NCBI RefSeq assembly: GCF_030272615.1
Contig: NC_081413.1
Coordinates: 161,134,849 to 161,198,848, forward strand
DNA from: Cryptomeria japonica
Taxonomy: Eukaryota; Streptophyta; Pinopsida; Cupressales; Cupressaceae
Direction of reading: 5' to 3'
DNA length: 64,000 nucleotides
Made by a program: the position numbers and the translations under genes. Positions 33,916-46,928 of the stretch are shown piece by piece. Every line of letters begins with the position of its first letter. The stretch's first letter is position 1. Under the pieces are notes generated by a model. That model worked only from the letters and a program-made list of their open reading frames with translations, did no database searches and was not told the DNA's origin.

Positions 33916-36051
33916 AATTTCATTTTGCAAAGTTAAAAAGAACCACAAAAACAAAAAAACTTTTCTTTCTTGCAAGTTAGGGACAAACTTTTCATTTTGG
34001 GTTTAAAACAAACAAACAACTTTCATTTCTTGCAAGGATAAATTCACAATCAACTCTTTATTTTGCAAGTTAAAAAGAACAAACAACTTGTCCAATTTTG
34101 TTTACAAAATCGCTTTTACTTTGAGCAAACATGTTTTTGTTTTGTCGAATAGGATTTTCAATTTCCTAGCTAGAAAATAATTTTCCTTGTGGGATTAAAA
34201 AGAACACCATGGTTGTTGGAGCAAAATCTCCAAAAAGCATATAGATCACATTGCGAAAAAAACAGTTAAAAATAACAAGTGTTTTCTGTGTTTGGAACAC
34301 TTGTGCAAAAATCTATAGAGTGGTCCCATTTCTAACACACACCATCCTATCCCTTGGCTCTCATGGTCCTAGGTGCAAGAGAAAAGTGTTAGTAATGCTC
34401 GATTTTTTTAATTTTTAAAAGAGGCCTGCCAAGAGACACATCACTCTTGGGAATGACCTTGCACGGTAAATCCTTTGAGCCGCTATAAAAATTAGGTGAG
34501 AGAGAAGTTGTAGCCTTGGGTGTAGCTATTCCTATAGTGTAACTTGCTGAAAGGACATATGGTCCCCACCACAAGTTACAAGGCTCTTAAGTGAGTCACT
34601 GCAGATTGAAATTATGTCCAAAAACATCGAACAACACTAGACACCTTTTATTATAGAAGCCCACCTGTTCTATTGATTGAGGATATTTGTGAAAAGTTTA
34701 GTGCAAGAGTATAGATGGTTTTTCTCCCAAGATAATCACCATACATATTTCCTTGAGTAGAAACAAGGCTTTTTGAAAGGCTACTTGTAGCTTGATAAAA
34801 GTGGTGACTCCCCCATCATAGGGATCATCTATCTATTATGCTCGAGTAAGAATTAGTATATCACATCCTTACCTGCCATGACAAGATTCATAAGGTATGT
34901 AGTACCAAAGTCGAAGAAATATCAAGATGTGGGCTGAAAATATCATAACTGGCCATTGACCTTGAGGATAAAAAATGTTTGAGTTGTCTTCATCTTGTGT
35001 CAGACTAGTAACAATTTGGGCCGACTTCAAGCTTTGGGAAACATAAAATACATTTGTAAAAAGGGTCAAAAATTTCATGATTGGGTTGATTTAGACCCAC
35101 ACCTATTTTTTCCTTTTGTTGAAAAGAGGAAAGGTTATTGTGCTTGTGTGCTTTCTGCGTTTTCTTCTCAAAGAAACTCAAAACAATTTTAAACCAAGTA
35201 TCCATCCAACAAAATTACATCCAACATTGATAAACAAAACAAACATCAACAAGTGAAACAAATTATCAGTTTGTATGACCATCACTCACATCTTGAGAAA
35301 AAGGAGTCTTCATCAACATACCACATTGAAAAAAAAGACAACTTGGTTCAAAAGCTCTTATCAAAAGAAATAAGTTTTTCTATATCAATAGACAACTATT
35401 TCTCTCACATAGGGTATTCTTACATCATATGCACTTGTATCTTCAAGGTAAATCCAACAAATTTGACAAAGAGCCTTTAAGAAATAGAGCTTTTACTTAG
35501 TATAGATCAATCCTTATTTCTTTCCAAAAATCTATATCATATACAATGAAGCTCAAGGGGAACCACTGACCCTTGAGAGAGAGGAAGATGTAGAAACCCC
35601 CTTTGTAACAAAAAGTTTTTATTGAGGTACATATTCTATCCACTTTCACCTTTATACATCACCAAACCATACAAATCTCCAAAAACACAAAAAGGTCTTG
35701 TCCTTAGTACTTTCTGATATTGCTTAAATCAAACCAACAAATCACTTTTAGGGTGTCTCTACATATAGGATCAATCATCCTAAGAGGCACTTCTACATAG
35801 GTTAAAACTAGTTTATGAGTGCATCCTCTTATTGCTAGGTAGCTTGGTTTGTAACACATCTCAAACCTTTTTATACCTCATTACATCAAAATTGTTGAAA
35901 AACACGAGCAATTCACAAAGAACTTTGTTAACATCCAACCTTCAGTGTTAGAGATCCATCTTCCAACAAACATTTCACAAAAACTTATCTTCCATCAAAC
36001 ATTTCATCACCACCTGATAATTTCTTTCACCAACCTCAAACTTTCAAGAAC
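33916..36051 (+). other. T2 leader, distal part, non-coding
   Basis: This AT-rich stretch continues the T2 leader to the gag start. Small frames such as 34,389-34,574 (minus) and 35,253-35,480 (plus) show no domain. It contains several AAACAAACAAC-type low-complexity stretches at 33,940-34,100. Confidence 0.5.
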
Positions 36052-37620
36052 ATGGCTCAAACAAGATCAATGAGAAACCAACACCCAAAGATTTAAGAAG
36101 AGGAAGAAAACCTCAACGATTTTCATGAGGCCATTGGAGGAGGCACAAACGATGAAGATCCCAACACTCCAACTCCCGAAGATATAGAAAGAGCACAACA
36201 TAATCCCAAATTCAATAGACTCTTTGATGAAATCATTAGAAACAACATAGATGCTCATTTCTTAAGACTTTCTTAAGAGGGTGCCAGACTACCCTCTAAC
36301 TTTGATACAACACATACAACAAACATCTGAGCAACATAGTCATCACGATGGTGGAAGAGGTAGAGATTACTTCCACTATGACCTTAATCATCAAGGGAAT
36401 CTTCCACCTCCTCCTCCTTCAGAAATAGACATGTTGAGACAACAAGAAGAAAATATTGCTCAACAACTCAATATTGATGTGAAGACTACTCGGTTTTCAC
36501 TTAATGATACTTGTACCTATCCTTTTGATAGGAACATGCTTATGCCACCTTTTTCACAAGGGTTCAAAACACCCAAATTTGAAAAGTATAGGGGCAAAGG
36601 AGATCCTAGAGATCATGTGCGAGAATTTCACTCAGCTTGTTTAAAGGTGGCCTATGAGGACACATATCTAATGCACCTCTTTCCTCAAACTTTGGGAGGC
36701 ACAACCACACAATGGTTTTCACGATTTCCAGGTGGTATTATAACATTTGAGGAACTAGTCCGAAAATTCATTGCTCATTATGCACACAACATAGAATGAG
36801 ATATTACCATGGCATATTTATGCAACACCAAACAAAAAACAGGGGAGTTGTTCTCAAATTTCCTGCAACGGTGGAGACAACTATCTAGTAGATGTTCTCT
36901 TCATTTACCTGAGCAAGAACTAGTGGAAGTATTCATTTCCAACTTGAACGATGAGATGGAATTCCATTTAGACATGAAGGGTACAAAATCCTTTGAAGAG
37001 ATGATCACTCAAGGACTAAAATGTGAAAGAGCCCTCATAAGAAAGGGACTTATCAAAATCTACAATGATCCCAAAGATGGTCCTCATCCACATTATAATA
37101 GTGATAAACCAAATTTTTGGAACAAGAACAAGAACGTTGTCAATGACGGGATAGTGGATGCACAAACAGTAAAAATTGCACAACTGGTGGTCAGGTTTGC
37201 AGGACAAAATCCCCCTCCTAGAAACAACACCATCACTAATCCACAAAATCAAGGTCGCAATGCGCCACAAGAGGAACCAAAACAAAGGAAACAAAACTAT
37301 AAGCCAAAACGCACATACACACCCTTAGGAGAACCCATCGAAATAATATTGCATCAATTGGTGTCTTCCAATCTTGTGACCTTACCAAAAACATCTAATT
37401 ATGAGCCTAAGGTCAAGCCTCCATGGTGGAGAGATAATTAAAATTATGGATTTCACAAAGGAAGAGGGCATAAAACGAGCAATTGCCATCAACTGAAAGA
37501 TCTTGTTTAAGACCTTATTGATAGAGGAGAAATTGAAATAGAAGGACATGACCCTAAAACATCCAATGATGATCATTTAATGTTCAAGAATCCACTTCCA
37601 TCACATGATCAAATGGGTCC
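36052..37620 (+). pseudogene. T2 gag
   Basis: ATG at 36,052 (MAQTRSMRNQHPK) is followed by an early TAA, then an Asp/Glu-rich N-terminus, then frameshifted pieces 36,281-36,799 and 36,809-37,441. The Retrotrans_gag fold is clear (FEKYRGKGDPRDHVREF, then TTQWFSRFPG and FSNFLQRWRQLSS). The tail has a degenerate Tat zinc-knuckle-like FHKGRGHKTSNCHQLKDL with one Cys missing (about 37,447-37,505). It would form the particle. At least four stops break it. Confidence 0.9.
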
Positions 37621-38570
37621 TTCCACCTCAGGGAGAAACATAGATACTAAAACTAATTATACAAAAGCTGCATATAATTATATTGTGAATTAGCTTTATG
37701 ATGCTGATGAACAAATTGCAACTCTTACCATCAAAGATCCAAATCCTGCATGCAACGTTGTTACACGTTGTAGCAAGATTATCATTCGAGCAACACCACA
37801 AGGAACAACACCCCTCCCCAAACAATATAATCTTGTGGAGCAATTGGATAAAACACCCGCCCTCATATCCATATTAGAGCTTTTGTGCTTATCCCCCTCA
37901 CATAAAATAATCTTGGATCAAGCTCTCCAAGAAGCATCAACCCCCACCAACCTCAACATAGATCAATTTCAAGCCATGGTTGGTAGTCTAAAGTCATCAC
38001 CATGCCTCACTTTTTTCTGAAAGTGATAATGCTTCCTTCCAACAATCACATAATGCCTCCCTTCACATTGAAGGATTTGTAAACCAACATAGAATCAAGC
38101 GAGTATTGATTGAAAATGGAGATGGCTTGAATATATGCACCTTGTAGTTAGTCACCACATTGGGTTATGTGGTAGAATTAGTGGATGCTAGCAAAAAGAT
38201 AACCATTAAAGCCTATGATGATGTAGAGCATTCTTCCAAAGAAGCTATTATGTTACCTATCAGAGTGGGGCTAGTGGTGAAGCATATAGTTTTCCAAGTT
38301 GTAGACCTTCCTTTTCCATATAATCTCTTGTTAGGAAGACCTTGGATACATGCCATGCAAGCCGTTCCATCCACCTATCACCAATGTATCAAATTCCCAC
38401 ATAACGGTGTAGAAATCATAATACTTGGTGATGCAAATCCATTTGCATATTGTAATAATATTCACCATCAACTAGAGATTACCGTACCTAACAATAGAGA
38501 AGCTATCCCTTCCTCATCATATGTCAATCCAGCCTCTCTTTCCAGCTTAATAACCCCTACACCAAAGTAG
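37621..38570 (+). pseudogene. T2 pre-protease block and retropepsin
   Basis: The conserved EQLDKTPALISILELL block lies at about 37,838-37,885. The protease follows a stop near 38,018 and has LIENGDGLNIC: the catalytic Asp is Glu, which should abolish activity. PYNLLLGRPWIHAMQ (about 38,318-38,360) is intact. The last open piece is 38,160-38,570. Confidence 0.85.
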
Positions 38571-39665
38571 GAGAAATTGAAGATGAAAATGGATGAGGAA
38601 GGTCCCGAGGAATATAATCTTAGCCAACTCTCTTGTATTGGGAAGCTACCCATATCCCCTAGAACTCATGGCAAACCCCAAAAGTTGCTTCAAACACCAC
38701 TGGCCAAAAGAACTTTCACTTTGGTGCAATTCCTCCTTGGTAAAAGTCAGGAGGAAGAAATAAGGGATGAGGACCTGGCAAAATGGATCTACAAAGACCC
38801 TATCAACACAAAAAGCCCAAAGGCTAAGCTTCCCACTGACAAATATGGCAAAGGCCTCACCATCATGCAAAGAATGGGCTATGATGATCATAGTGCTTTG
38901 GGACATTGCAAACAAGGATGACACGAGCCCTTACAACCTAAGTTGAAACCCAAAGATAAAAATGGAGTAGGTTTTCAAAAGGAATCTCTTCCTAACATAA
39001 GATTCAAAGGAAAACCCAGCAAACCCCTATATCAGCTAGTTATTCCAAAGAGGCCATCCTTGATTATATCTGCAACACCAACAAAATTGCAAATCCCATC
39101 AGTAGCATCAATCACACTAGCAACATCTATAGAACCAATAACCCCATCAACAACATCAATAACACCCGTTATACCTACGACACCAACAACTCCACCTCCA
39201 ATAGTGCCTAAACCTGTAACTACCACACTATTTAATTCAAAGGACATTCTAGACTGGTACAATAATCGGATGCTCGAAAGTGACTCTAAGACAAACTCAC
39301 ATGAATGGGAATGGGATTCAGTGAATCTAAATACTTTAGATGAGGAAGACACATCACCTCCACCACCTCATAAAGATATACCAGTTTATGGAGAAGCATG
39401 GATAGAAACCTTTTGGATTCTTTAGCTTGTGGAAACTTCCACACGCTCTATGTTGAATCCCACACCCGAATTTGAGAAGGCGAGTCCCATCAAGGACCTT
39501 CACTCATCTATATTAACCCTCACTGACACCTCCTCTGAACTCAACTTAATCAATGAGGTAATGCCTATCATCCATCTTGCACTCATCGATTGGAACCAGC
39601 TAAATCCCCCATGTCTGGATCATTTCCAAAACAATGAAGCGATCATAGACTTTTTAGAATTACGG
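38571..39665 (+). pseudogene. T2 G-patch and linker, ending at the RT deletion
   Basis: The G-patch (KYGKGLTIMQRMGYDDHSAL, then GHCKQG) lies at about 38,845-38,921 and is cut by TGA. The following linker (38,943-39,425) is rich in Thr/Pro/Ile repeats (TTPTTP, TSITPV). A Glu/Asp-rich piece (39,429-39,683) resembles the pre-RT part of T1 at about 2,230-2,350. Confidence 0.75.
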
Positions 39666-40060
39666 GATAACATACCAAGATAATGCCATATAAAAAGATG
39701 GTGGATAGTTACAAAGAATCATTTACAACTCACATTTGAGCAAGTATCCAGAGATCAGAATCAAGCTGCCGATGCAATGGCTACAATAGCATCTCTCCTG
39801 GATATTCTACAAAATTCAACACACTATGAGTTCTTGGTAGAACAACTTTGGATCCCCGCATATGATATCCCTGAAACTGAAATGATATGTCACCTTGTCG
39901 GTTCTGAATCCCCATGGTATGCCGAGTTATTCACTTACCTATGTGACCGCACACTTCCCCCCAATCAATCAAATAACCAACAAATTAAAAGCATTCATCC
40001 GCCAAACCGCTTGATACACCATCATTGCCGAAACCCAATACAGGTGAAGTCTTGATGGTA
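39666..40060 (+). pseudogene. T2 remnant of aRNH after deletion of RT and RNase H
   Basis: Just after the linker, MPYKKMVDSYKESF and DQNQAADAMATIAS appear. They match the C-terminal end of aRNH in T1 (about 4,390-4,500). RT, RNase H and the catalytic part of aRNH are absent. Compared with T1 about 2 kb is missing, with the breakpoint near 39,660-39,675. Confidence 0.75.
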
Positions 40061-41125
40061 CTCTCCTTCGATGTTTGGAACAAGATGAGATAACAAAAGC
40101 TTTGGAAGAGGTACACGAAGGAATTTATGGGGCTCACTCAAGTGATCCTTCACTTGCAAAGAAAATCATGCGAGCTGGATACTATTGGCCCTCCATGGAA
40201 AAAGACTCCTACTACTTTGTCAGAAAGTGCAAGAAGTGCCAAGTTCACGGTGATCTGATACATGCACTAGCACATGAATTGCAACCAATCACAACACCAT
40301 GGCCCTTTTGTTAGTGGGGAATTGAACTTATGGGTAAAATCCATCCATCTTCATCCAACGACCATTAATTTATCATTACCACCACCGAATACTTCACAAA
40401 GTGGATCGAAGCCATTCCACTTACCCAAGTTACCGACAAGAAGATCGCCTTATTCATTCTTAATTACATCATCTGCTAGCATGGTGTACCCATGTCCATC
40501 ATCATAGATAACAGACTCCCTTTCAAAAATCAGGATGTTTGTGAGCTTTGTGAGAATTTTCACATCCAACATCACTTTTCCACCCCATATTACCCACAAG
40601 GAAATTTTCAGGCCAAAGCATCAAACAAAAACATATTGAGGATACTCAAAAAAGACAGTCAATGATGTTGGCTATGATTGGCACATTTGCTTAAATCCAA
40701 CACTATGGGTGTATCGAACTAGCATTCAAACCCTATAGGCGCAATACCCTACCCACTGATTTATGGAGTAGAAGCCATTTTACTTATTGCGGTTGAAATA
40801 CGATATCTACGGGTCTCTTTGTACAATTTGATAGATGATGAAGCATATCGTGTCTCACTTCTTCGGGACTTGGAACTGCTTGATGAAAGGCAACAAGTTG
40901 CATACAACCACCTAAAAGCCTATCAGTAGTGCATGAGAAGAAGCAATCATCGGGTTAAACCTCGTACATTTGAGGTAGGTGATCTTGTTCTCAGGGAAAA
41001 TCCTCACAACCAACCAAACAAAGAACATTAGGGCAAGTTTGAATCCAACTGGATGGGTCCATATGTTATTATTGTTGTATTTGGGTCTGGGGCATATCAG
41101 TTGGGGAACCACTAGTAGATCCGAT
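40061..41125 (+). pseudogene. T2 integrase
   Basis: The zinc finger (EVHEGIYGAHSSD, then KCKKCQVHGD) has a Cys-to-Tyr change in the expected HEGxCGxH region, although the second Cys pair is kept. The core has ELMGKIHPSS, VPMSIIIDNRLPF and PQGNFQAKASNKN, in which the catalytic Glu is Lys. The C-terminal FEVGDLVLRENP and GPYVIIVVFGSGAYQL are present. Several stops occur. It is inactive. Confidence 0.85.
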
Positions 41126-43300
41126 CAATAGCATGCACCTCAAATGGTTTCATACATAAGCCGTGTAGAGCATCAGGCTCCAAATATCTTAAAAAAAAAA
41201 CCAAAAAACCAAAAAAAAAATGTGTCCTGAAGAAAATACAAAAAAATCAAGAAAATAGTAAAGAAAAATCATGCATCCAAATGGTGAAAACCACTCAGGT
41301 GGCGCGTTGGGTAAGTATGGTGGTGAAAGCCTGGAAAACAAGCGCTATTTGTAAAGGCTATGGCTCCATTGTCTTTCAGACTTGTGGCGATCACATCCAT
41401 TGCATCCATTCATCTATCATTCAAACCATGGCTTGTTATTGATCTGCAATCAGGGTTAGTACCTCATGTGTCCTGCATCCCACTTTCATAGAGACATCTA
41501 ACTGGGCATAGTGCTTTTAACCTACTGATGGAAGTGGATTCTACATTACTTGTGATTCCTTGAGTTCTTCATTCAAAATTGGCTGGAAATATACCAAAAA
41601 CATTTGTAAAAACTCATAAAATACCAAAAATATTAAAAAACACTCACAAAATCCATAAAAACATGATAAAACATAAAAAATCAATCAAAAATATTGCAAC
41701 ACATATTATTTCTTATACATATCGCAACAGACGCCAAAACAAACATTTTGAGCTATTCAAATGATGATCACTTATCAAATCAACCACCAATCAAAACATT
41801 TGCACACAACCGTCTTCACAAGGATGCCTCCTTCCTCACAGACAAGAAATGATAACATTTTCTTTGACAAGAAAATTTTGTTTAGCTGATAAGAACTTGT
41901 CAATTTTTTATTTATTTATACCAGGTTCCTACGCTACTCTGGGATATCCACAAGTGATTAGAGTAGTCGGGATGGCTCCTAATATCTTTTTCTTTGTTTG
42001 TTGTTTGCAAATTGATCCAATGAAGTTATGGGGCATGTACTAATGGGTCTACATGGGAAGTTCACTAAGCTACATGATCATATGCAAAAATATAGTCATG
42101 TATCACTATGGCTTGCTGACTACAATGTATACCTTGACCATTTGTGCATGAATCCAAATGGAGTGTAACTTTTCCTTCTCTGCGATGTTTGATTATAGGT
42201 GAAAATGCTCAAACTTGGTTCCTGCTACCTCAGCCAAGAATGATACTACCATGCTGGATGATGAAAATTAAGCACTCTAAATAATCTATGGATTGTCATT
42301 TCATCTCATCTATTTATATTGCATTTCGTTGCATTCCATCCATTCATACATCCATATAGCTGCATATCATTAATACATAGTCATAACAATGGATACTCTA
42401 TTTTTATCCTCTCGCATAGGAATGGGTCCTAGGTCCTCCATATCTTCTATCTAACATTGAATCCCCCCCTCACCCTCCCATCTAGGTCATCATCATAAAT
42501 TTCATACCCTACATCGTGGCCCATCAACACAATCAAGCCATGTTCCTCACCGCCCATCTCTATCAGGAGGGGCTGCGCTTCCCATCCTAGCTCATTCACC
42601 CAATGAAGAAAGTTACTCTTTCTACACAGGTACATTGATCATGAAAAACCTAGACTACAACAAGCATTTCTCATAATGACCTAGTCTCAACGGAGTTGCT
42701 ATGATTTACCACAAACAACCTACAATACAAACACTATCAATTGATCAACCGATCAAACACAATCAAAATGAACAATTACATCAATTTTTTAAGTCTCAAT
42801 GAGTATTTTGCTTTAGATACCTTGACTTCATCGGGCAATTACATCAATTGTCTAAGTCACAACAGGTCACTTTGATTCACTTACTCAGACTTTATCTTGT
42901 CCAAGCGAACAACTGCCATCAACTGTCACGCTTTGACTCAACCGGGGCAATTCCACCAATTGCACTAGATTGTCCAACCAATTTTGATCAATTGTATAAC
43001 ATCAATCAAAAGCACACACTACCTTTGCACTATATCTCTTACATGACCTACGGGTACTCACTGGCTTGCCCTTTCTCCGTATTCACTCTGTCTTCTCCCA
43101 TTGTTCTACCATTATTTCTAATTTCTTCTATTCTACCTCCCCCCAACTTCTTTCTCTTTTTCGAGAGGTCGCTTGATTTTTTGAAATTTTTTCGGCCCAT
43201 CTCTTGAGGGGCATACCACCCACTAAATTAACATTTATGGGGCATATTTCTCATACCTATATTTCTTTCTTTGAAATGACGTGATAAACCACACTGTCTC
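41126..43300 (+). other. T2 3' untranslated region
   Basis: No domain is found on either strand. Stretches match T1 at 6.0-7.2 kb. The antisense plant-mobile-domain ORF of T1 is not present here; only about 2.1 kb separates integrase from the LTR, against 5.9 kb in T1. Confidence 0.55.
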
Positions 43301-43313
43301 AAAGAGGGGCAAA
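43301..43313 (+). promoter_or_regulatory. T2 polypurine tract
   Basis: AAAGAGGGGCAAA abuts the LTR start TGTAGTCAC. It is identical to the T1 tract at 11,811-11,823. Confidence 0.85.
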
Positions 43314-44769
43314 TGTAGTCACATAAATCTATCCACTTAATTAAATGAATATTTACTATTTAGTTGATTATTTAACCATGAATAATCAGTTAATTAAATT
43401 AATATTTAATTAATTTCATCCTCAACCTTTTCTCCTATTAATTAAATAAATTATTCAATTTATTTAAATTAATTCATTAAGCCACACTCTAAATCAATTA
43501 AATGAATAAAGCATATTTATTTAATTTAACCCCCTTTCCTCATTTAAATAAATAAACAAATATTTATTTAAATCCCTAACTACTCCCCCACTTGCATTCT
43601 CCTACAAATGCAAGTTGCATAATTTTGGTTGAAATACAATAATTTTATTTTAGTTAAAATCCTATTTTCTCTCACCCACCAAACCCCCTAGACTCTTCTA
43701 ACCCATTCTAGACTCTTCTAACTCATTCTAGATTTTTCTAATCCATTTTAAATTAGCCTGATCACCCTCCCTAATTATTGTCATATTCCTAAGCAACTCG
43801 AAGTCACTTCTCAAAGCCTCAAAGTCTTTGAAAAACATTAAAGGCTTTATGTCTTCAACAAGTTAACCCCTAAAGTCTTCCAAACCATTAATGGTTCTTA
43901 CATAACCATTTATGGCTCTTATATGACCATTAATGGTTAAAATCAACTCACCCACATGGTTAGAGACTTTCCCTCTATCTCAACCCTCATTTAACTCATG
44001 GGTCTCTTCAAGCATTCATTGCTTTGACCATGGTTATCCCCACTAACTCTTGCACAAGAGTTTGTCCATTGGATAAAAGATTTATTCATTCAACTCAACA
44101 CTAACCTTACCTCCTAAGGTAACCTTCAAGTCATTTCAAGCATTTAATGTTTCTTCCCTCTCCTCTCAAGCCATCTCATGTTGACATTTGTCATCTTGGG
44201 ATTGGGTTGAAAACCCTCACATAGATCACAAACCCATCAATCCTGGCCCTTGTAGAGATTACTCAATCTCAACCATCAATTTCTCCATTTTTCCTATAAA
44301 TAGAGCCCATTCCTTCTCCAAAAATCATCCAGAAATCTTGTATGCATCAAACTTATAGTAAATTGAGAGAGCATTTAGGAGAAATTTCTTTGTTATTTTG
44401 GCTAAAATTAACATAGATTAATTAAGGCACTTTCTCATATTTAGCTTGTTTGCATTTGCATAATATTTTATTGTCATTTTCATAATCTTGAATGTCCATA
44501 AGACCTCCATAATAGTGCAAAAAGCTGAGGGCTACACTCATGTGGAACTTGGAGAGGAGAGGAACAAGGGAGGAGCAACTATGAGCATGTTGGAGGGCAT
44601 CTTGGAGGGTTTTGTTTCATTCCTCTATTTTTGTATGCTTTTCATAATCTGTTTTATATCTCTCTTGATATGCATGCTTAGGATCATAGTTTCCTTTGTC
44701 TTTCATTTGTTTCATTGACATATTAATGTTTGATTTGTGTTCTTGTGCATTTCTTTTTAGCTTGCATCA
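43314..44769 (+). repeat. T2 3' LTR (intact)
   Basis: This 1,456-bp LTR begins TGTAGTCACATAAATC and ends TTGCATCA, followed by AGTAT. A TATA box TATAAATAG is at 44,295-44,303. It is the uninterrupted reference that reveals the three pieces of the 5' LTR. Confidence 0.9.
44295..44303 (+). promoter_or_regulatory. TATA box of T2 LTR
   Basis: TATAAATAGAGCCCATTCC is conserved in both LTR copies (here and at 22,344-22,352). Transcription would be expected to start about 30 bp downstream. Confidence 0.6.
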
Positions 44770-45215
44770 AGTATCATATTCAATCTTACCTCCAACACTT
44801 TTTATTCCACCTACAACTTCCTTAATCCTTTGTCCATATTGAGTTATGTTCTCACCATCAACCATTTTTATATCATCAATTTTCCTCTCAGACTCTCTTC
44901 CTTTTCCCTTTGTACATGTTCATCTCCTCCACAGATTAATTTTAATTTCTCACATACTTCATTTGTAGTTTCTAATCCATGAACATCAATATATTCAGAG
45001 TTAGATGAAGTACTTATAATTTCTTCAAGAGCCTGAATGTTTTCCTGCTATTCTTTGAGCTCATCCGGTGTCAAGGGAGTGGTAGTAGGTGCAACATACT
45101 TGGTTATCATATGATTCTAGTACTATGAATCCATTCCTATAATGTAGATCTTCATCCGATCACTCCATATTTGGTAGTTTTCCTTGTTAAACTTGGGACC
45201 CTCCTTCTTCACCAT
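44770..45215 (-). pseudogene. C gag N-terminus
   Basis: The minus strand starts MVKKEGPKFNKENYQIWSDR at 45,215. It continues with copia Gag features (ALEEIISTSSNSEYIDV, VCEKLKLICGGDEHVQREKE and NITQYGQRIKEVV), aligning with B gag at 19.4-19.8 kb. Two or three TAG/TAA codons interrupt it, and T2 ends it at 44,770. Confidence 0.8.
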
Positions 45216-45270
45216 CTTTCACAGAATTTTTCCTTCAAGCTATTAGGCTTTCTGCACTCTGAGGAACAAT

Positions 45271-45282
45271 ACTCTGATACCA
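45271..45282 (-). promoter_or_regulatory. C primer binding site (iMet type)
   Basis: The minus strand reads TGGTATCAGAGT two bases from the LTR end. This matches the plant initiator tRNA-Met primer site at 11 of 12 positions. Confidence 0.85.
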
Positions 45283-45284
45283 AT

Positions 45285-46928
45285 TGATAAACCTAGAGGA
45301 TCCAGTTAATATGAGAGGGAGGTGAATCGGTATTAACAAAAACTGAAACTTTCAACACCAAAACAGACTTCTCTCAGATCTAAAAGCATTCAACACTTAA
45401 ACCAAATCTTCATAATAGATTTCCTTATCAGATCTAGATAATCATTTCCTCTTATGCAAACTTATTAATCAGATCAACCATCAATTCAATATCAAATCAA
45501 CAAACATAGTTACCAACTTATTAACTGATTAGAATGCTTCATCAATCATATAACCATCAATACCAATAACCATTTTAAGATCTCTGAGAAACAAACATAA
45601 ATTTTGTTTACCAGTTAACATAAATAAAACATAAACATCACTAGAAAAGCATACCACACATGAACACCATGTTTTTCACGTGGAAACCCAAATAGGGAAA
45701 AACCATGGTGGGAATTGGTACCCACAAATATTTTTCACTCTTTCATAATGCACCCTGTTAGGAGCCAAGCCCAACTAGAAGCTTACAATGATGCCTTGTT
45801 AGGAGCAGACCCTATTAGGAGTCACCTAGTTAAGGGATTTACCTCAACCCTGTTAGAAGCTTTTATCTATTAGGAATAACCTCATAAGAGGATTTAGAAC
45901 TTAGATATTGAGTCACATTGTTAAGGGATTTTACAATGTGAGGCCTGTTAGGACCTACCCAGTTAAGGGATTTTAGTTGCTGTAATTGTTAGAGAGCAAT
46001 AATGAATGATCTGTGTGTAACACTCTACTGCTTGTTTGATAAGATCTAATTAATTTCTAAGTCTACATCTCTCTAGAAAATCTTCTCACACACACTAGTT
46101 CAGCGTCTCACACTTCTTAAAGTCACTGACACTTCAAAACATCAACCTTGTCGACATAAATAACTTTTACAACTAGGTCGGCATCAAAACCCTAAGACTT
46201 ACTACATAGATCATCATAGATCTTTACAACTCATTACAGATCATCATAGGGATCATTACAATCAATTATTGGCCATTGAATGATCATAAATTGTCACAAC
46301 AAGTCAATTTGGTACAAAGTCAATCCCTTAGCACATTTCGCTAAGCACTTTGCACATTCCCAAGAAATTCGTTCTCCAAATGCACCAAAACATCTTTCAA
46401 ACTCATCACGCAGTTTGTGTCGCATTATCATCAACACATGAACTTGATGTAGATCACCGCCAAACCAAACATCATTACCGGTTAAGAGAATTATTTACCG
46501 GTCCTTAAACCCTTCTTAAACCCTGGCTAAACTTCATAAAAAATTCAAAACATGCCTTCCAATAACCATCATAGGATGCAATTTCGGTTACATACTCAAA
46601 TCCATCATAAAATCTTATGTATCAAACCACAAGTCACCAAACATCGTCAATTAGTCGATTCCATCAAAACTTATCTGCTTTACTGGTTAAGGTCCTAATT
46701 CGCAGTCTTGTCGGTAAACTCTTTCAAACTGTCAAACTCTTACTCTGGTATACCAAATCACTTAGCCAACAAGTCAATCACTGAAAATCAACTGTAAACA
46801 TCATTAAACATTAGTTGAACCTAGTTGACATCAATGAAAATATAAAGAACTGATCATGTCATCTTCCTCTACCAGTATAGTCATCCATCATCATCTCATC
46901 TTCATCAGTTATGCCAAACATACCAACA
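45285..46928 (-). repeat. C 5' LTR
   Basis: The LTR starts TGATAAACC and ends ACCAACA (1,644 bp). Near the PBS end it holds GAGAGGGAGGTGAATC and further in CGTGGAAACCC/AGGGAAAAACCATGGTGGG, blocks also found in B, E and F. The other LTR lies outside the window, so the right end rests on TG/CA and family resemblance. Confidence 0.75.

Larger units (their letters stand above)
12926..44769 (+). mobile_element. T2: Tat-lineage Ty3/gypsy element with four nested insertions
   Basis: The two LTRs start TGTAGTCACATAAATC and end TTGCATCA. The flanking 5-mers match: AGTAT at 12,921-12,925 and AGTAT at 44,770-44,774. After removing S (with B), M and N, the element is about 13 kb. Gag, protease, G-patch and integrase are present, but RT, RNase H and most of aRNH are deleted. 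The target was the gag of copia C, whose halves lie on both sides. Confidence 0.85.
44770..46928 (-). mobile_element. C: copia element, 5' end (host of T1 and T2)
   Basis: The 5' LTR, PBS and N-terminal gag are on the minus strand. The gag is cut at 44,770 by T2 and resumes at 12,925, then is cut again by T1. The rest of C must lie left of the window. The LTR termini (TGATAA...CCAACA on the plus strand) resemble those of B, so C and B are related families. Confidence 0.8.
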
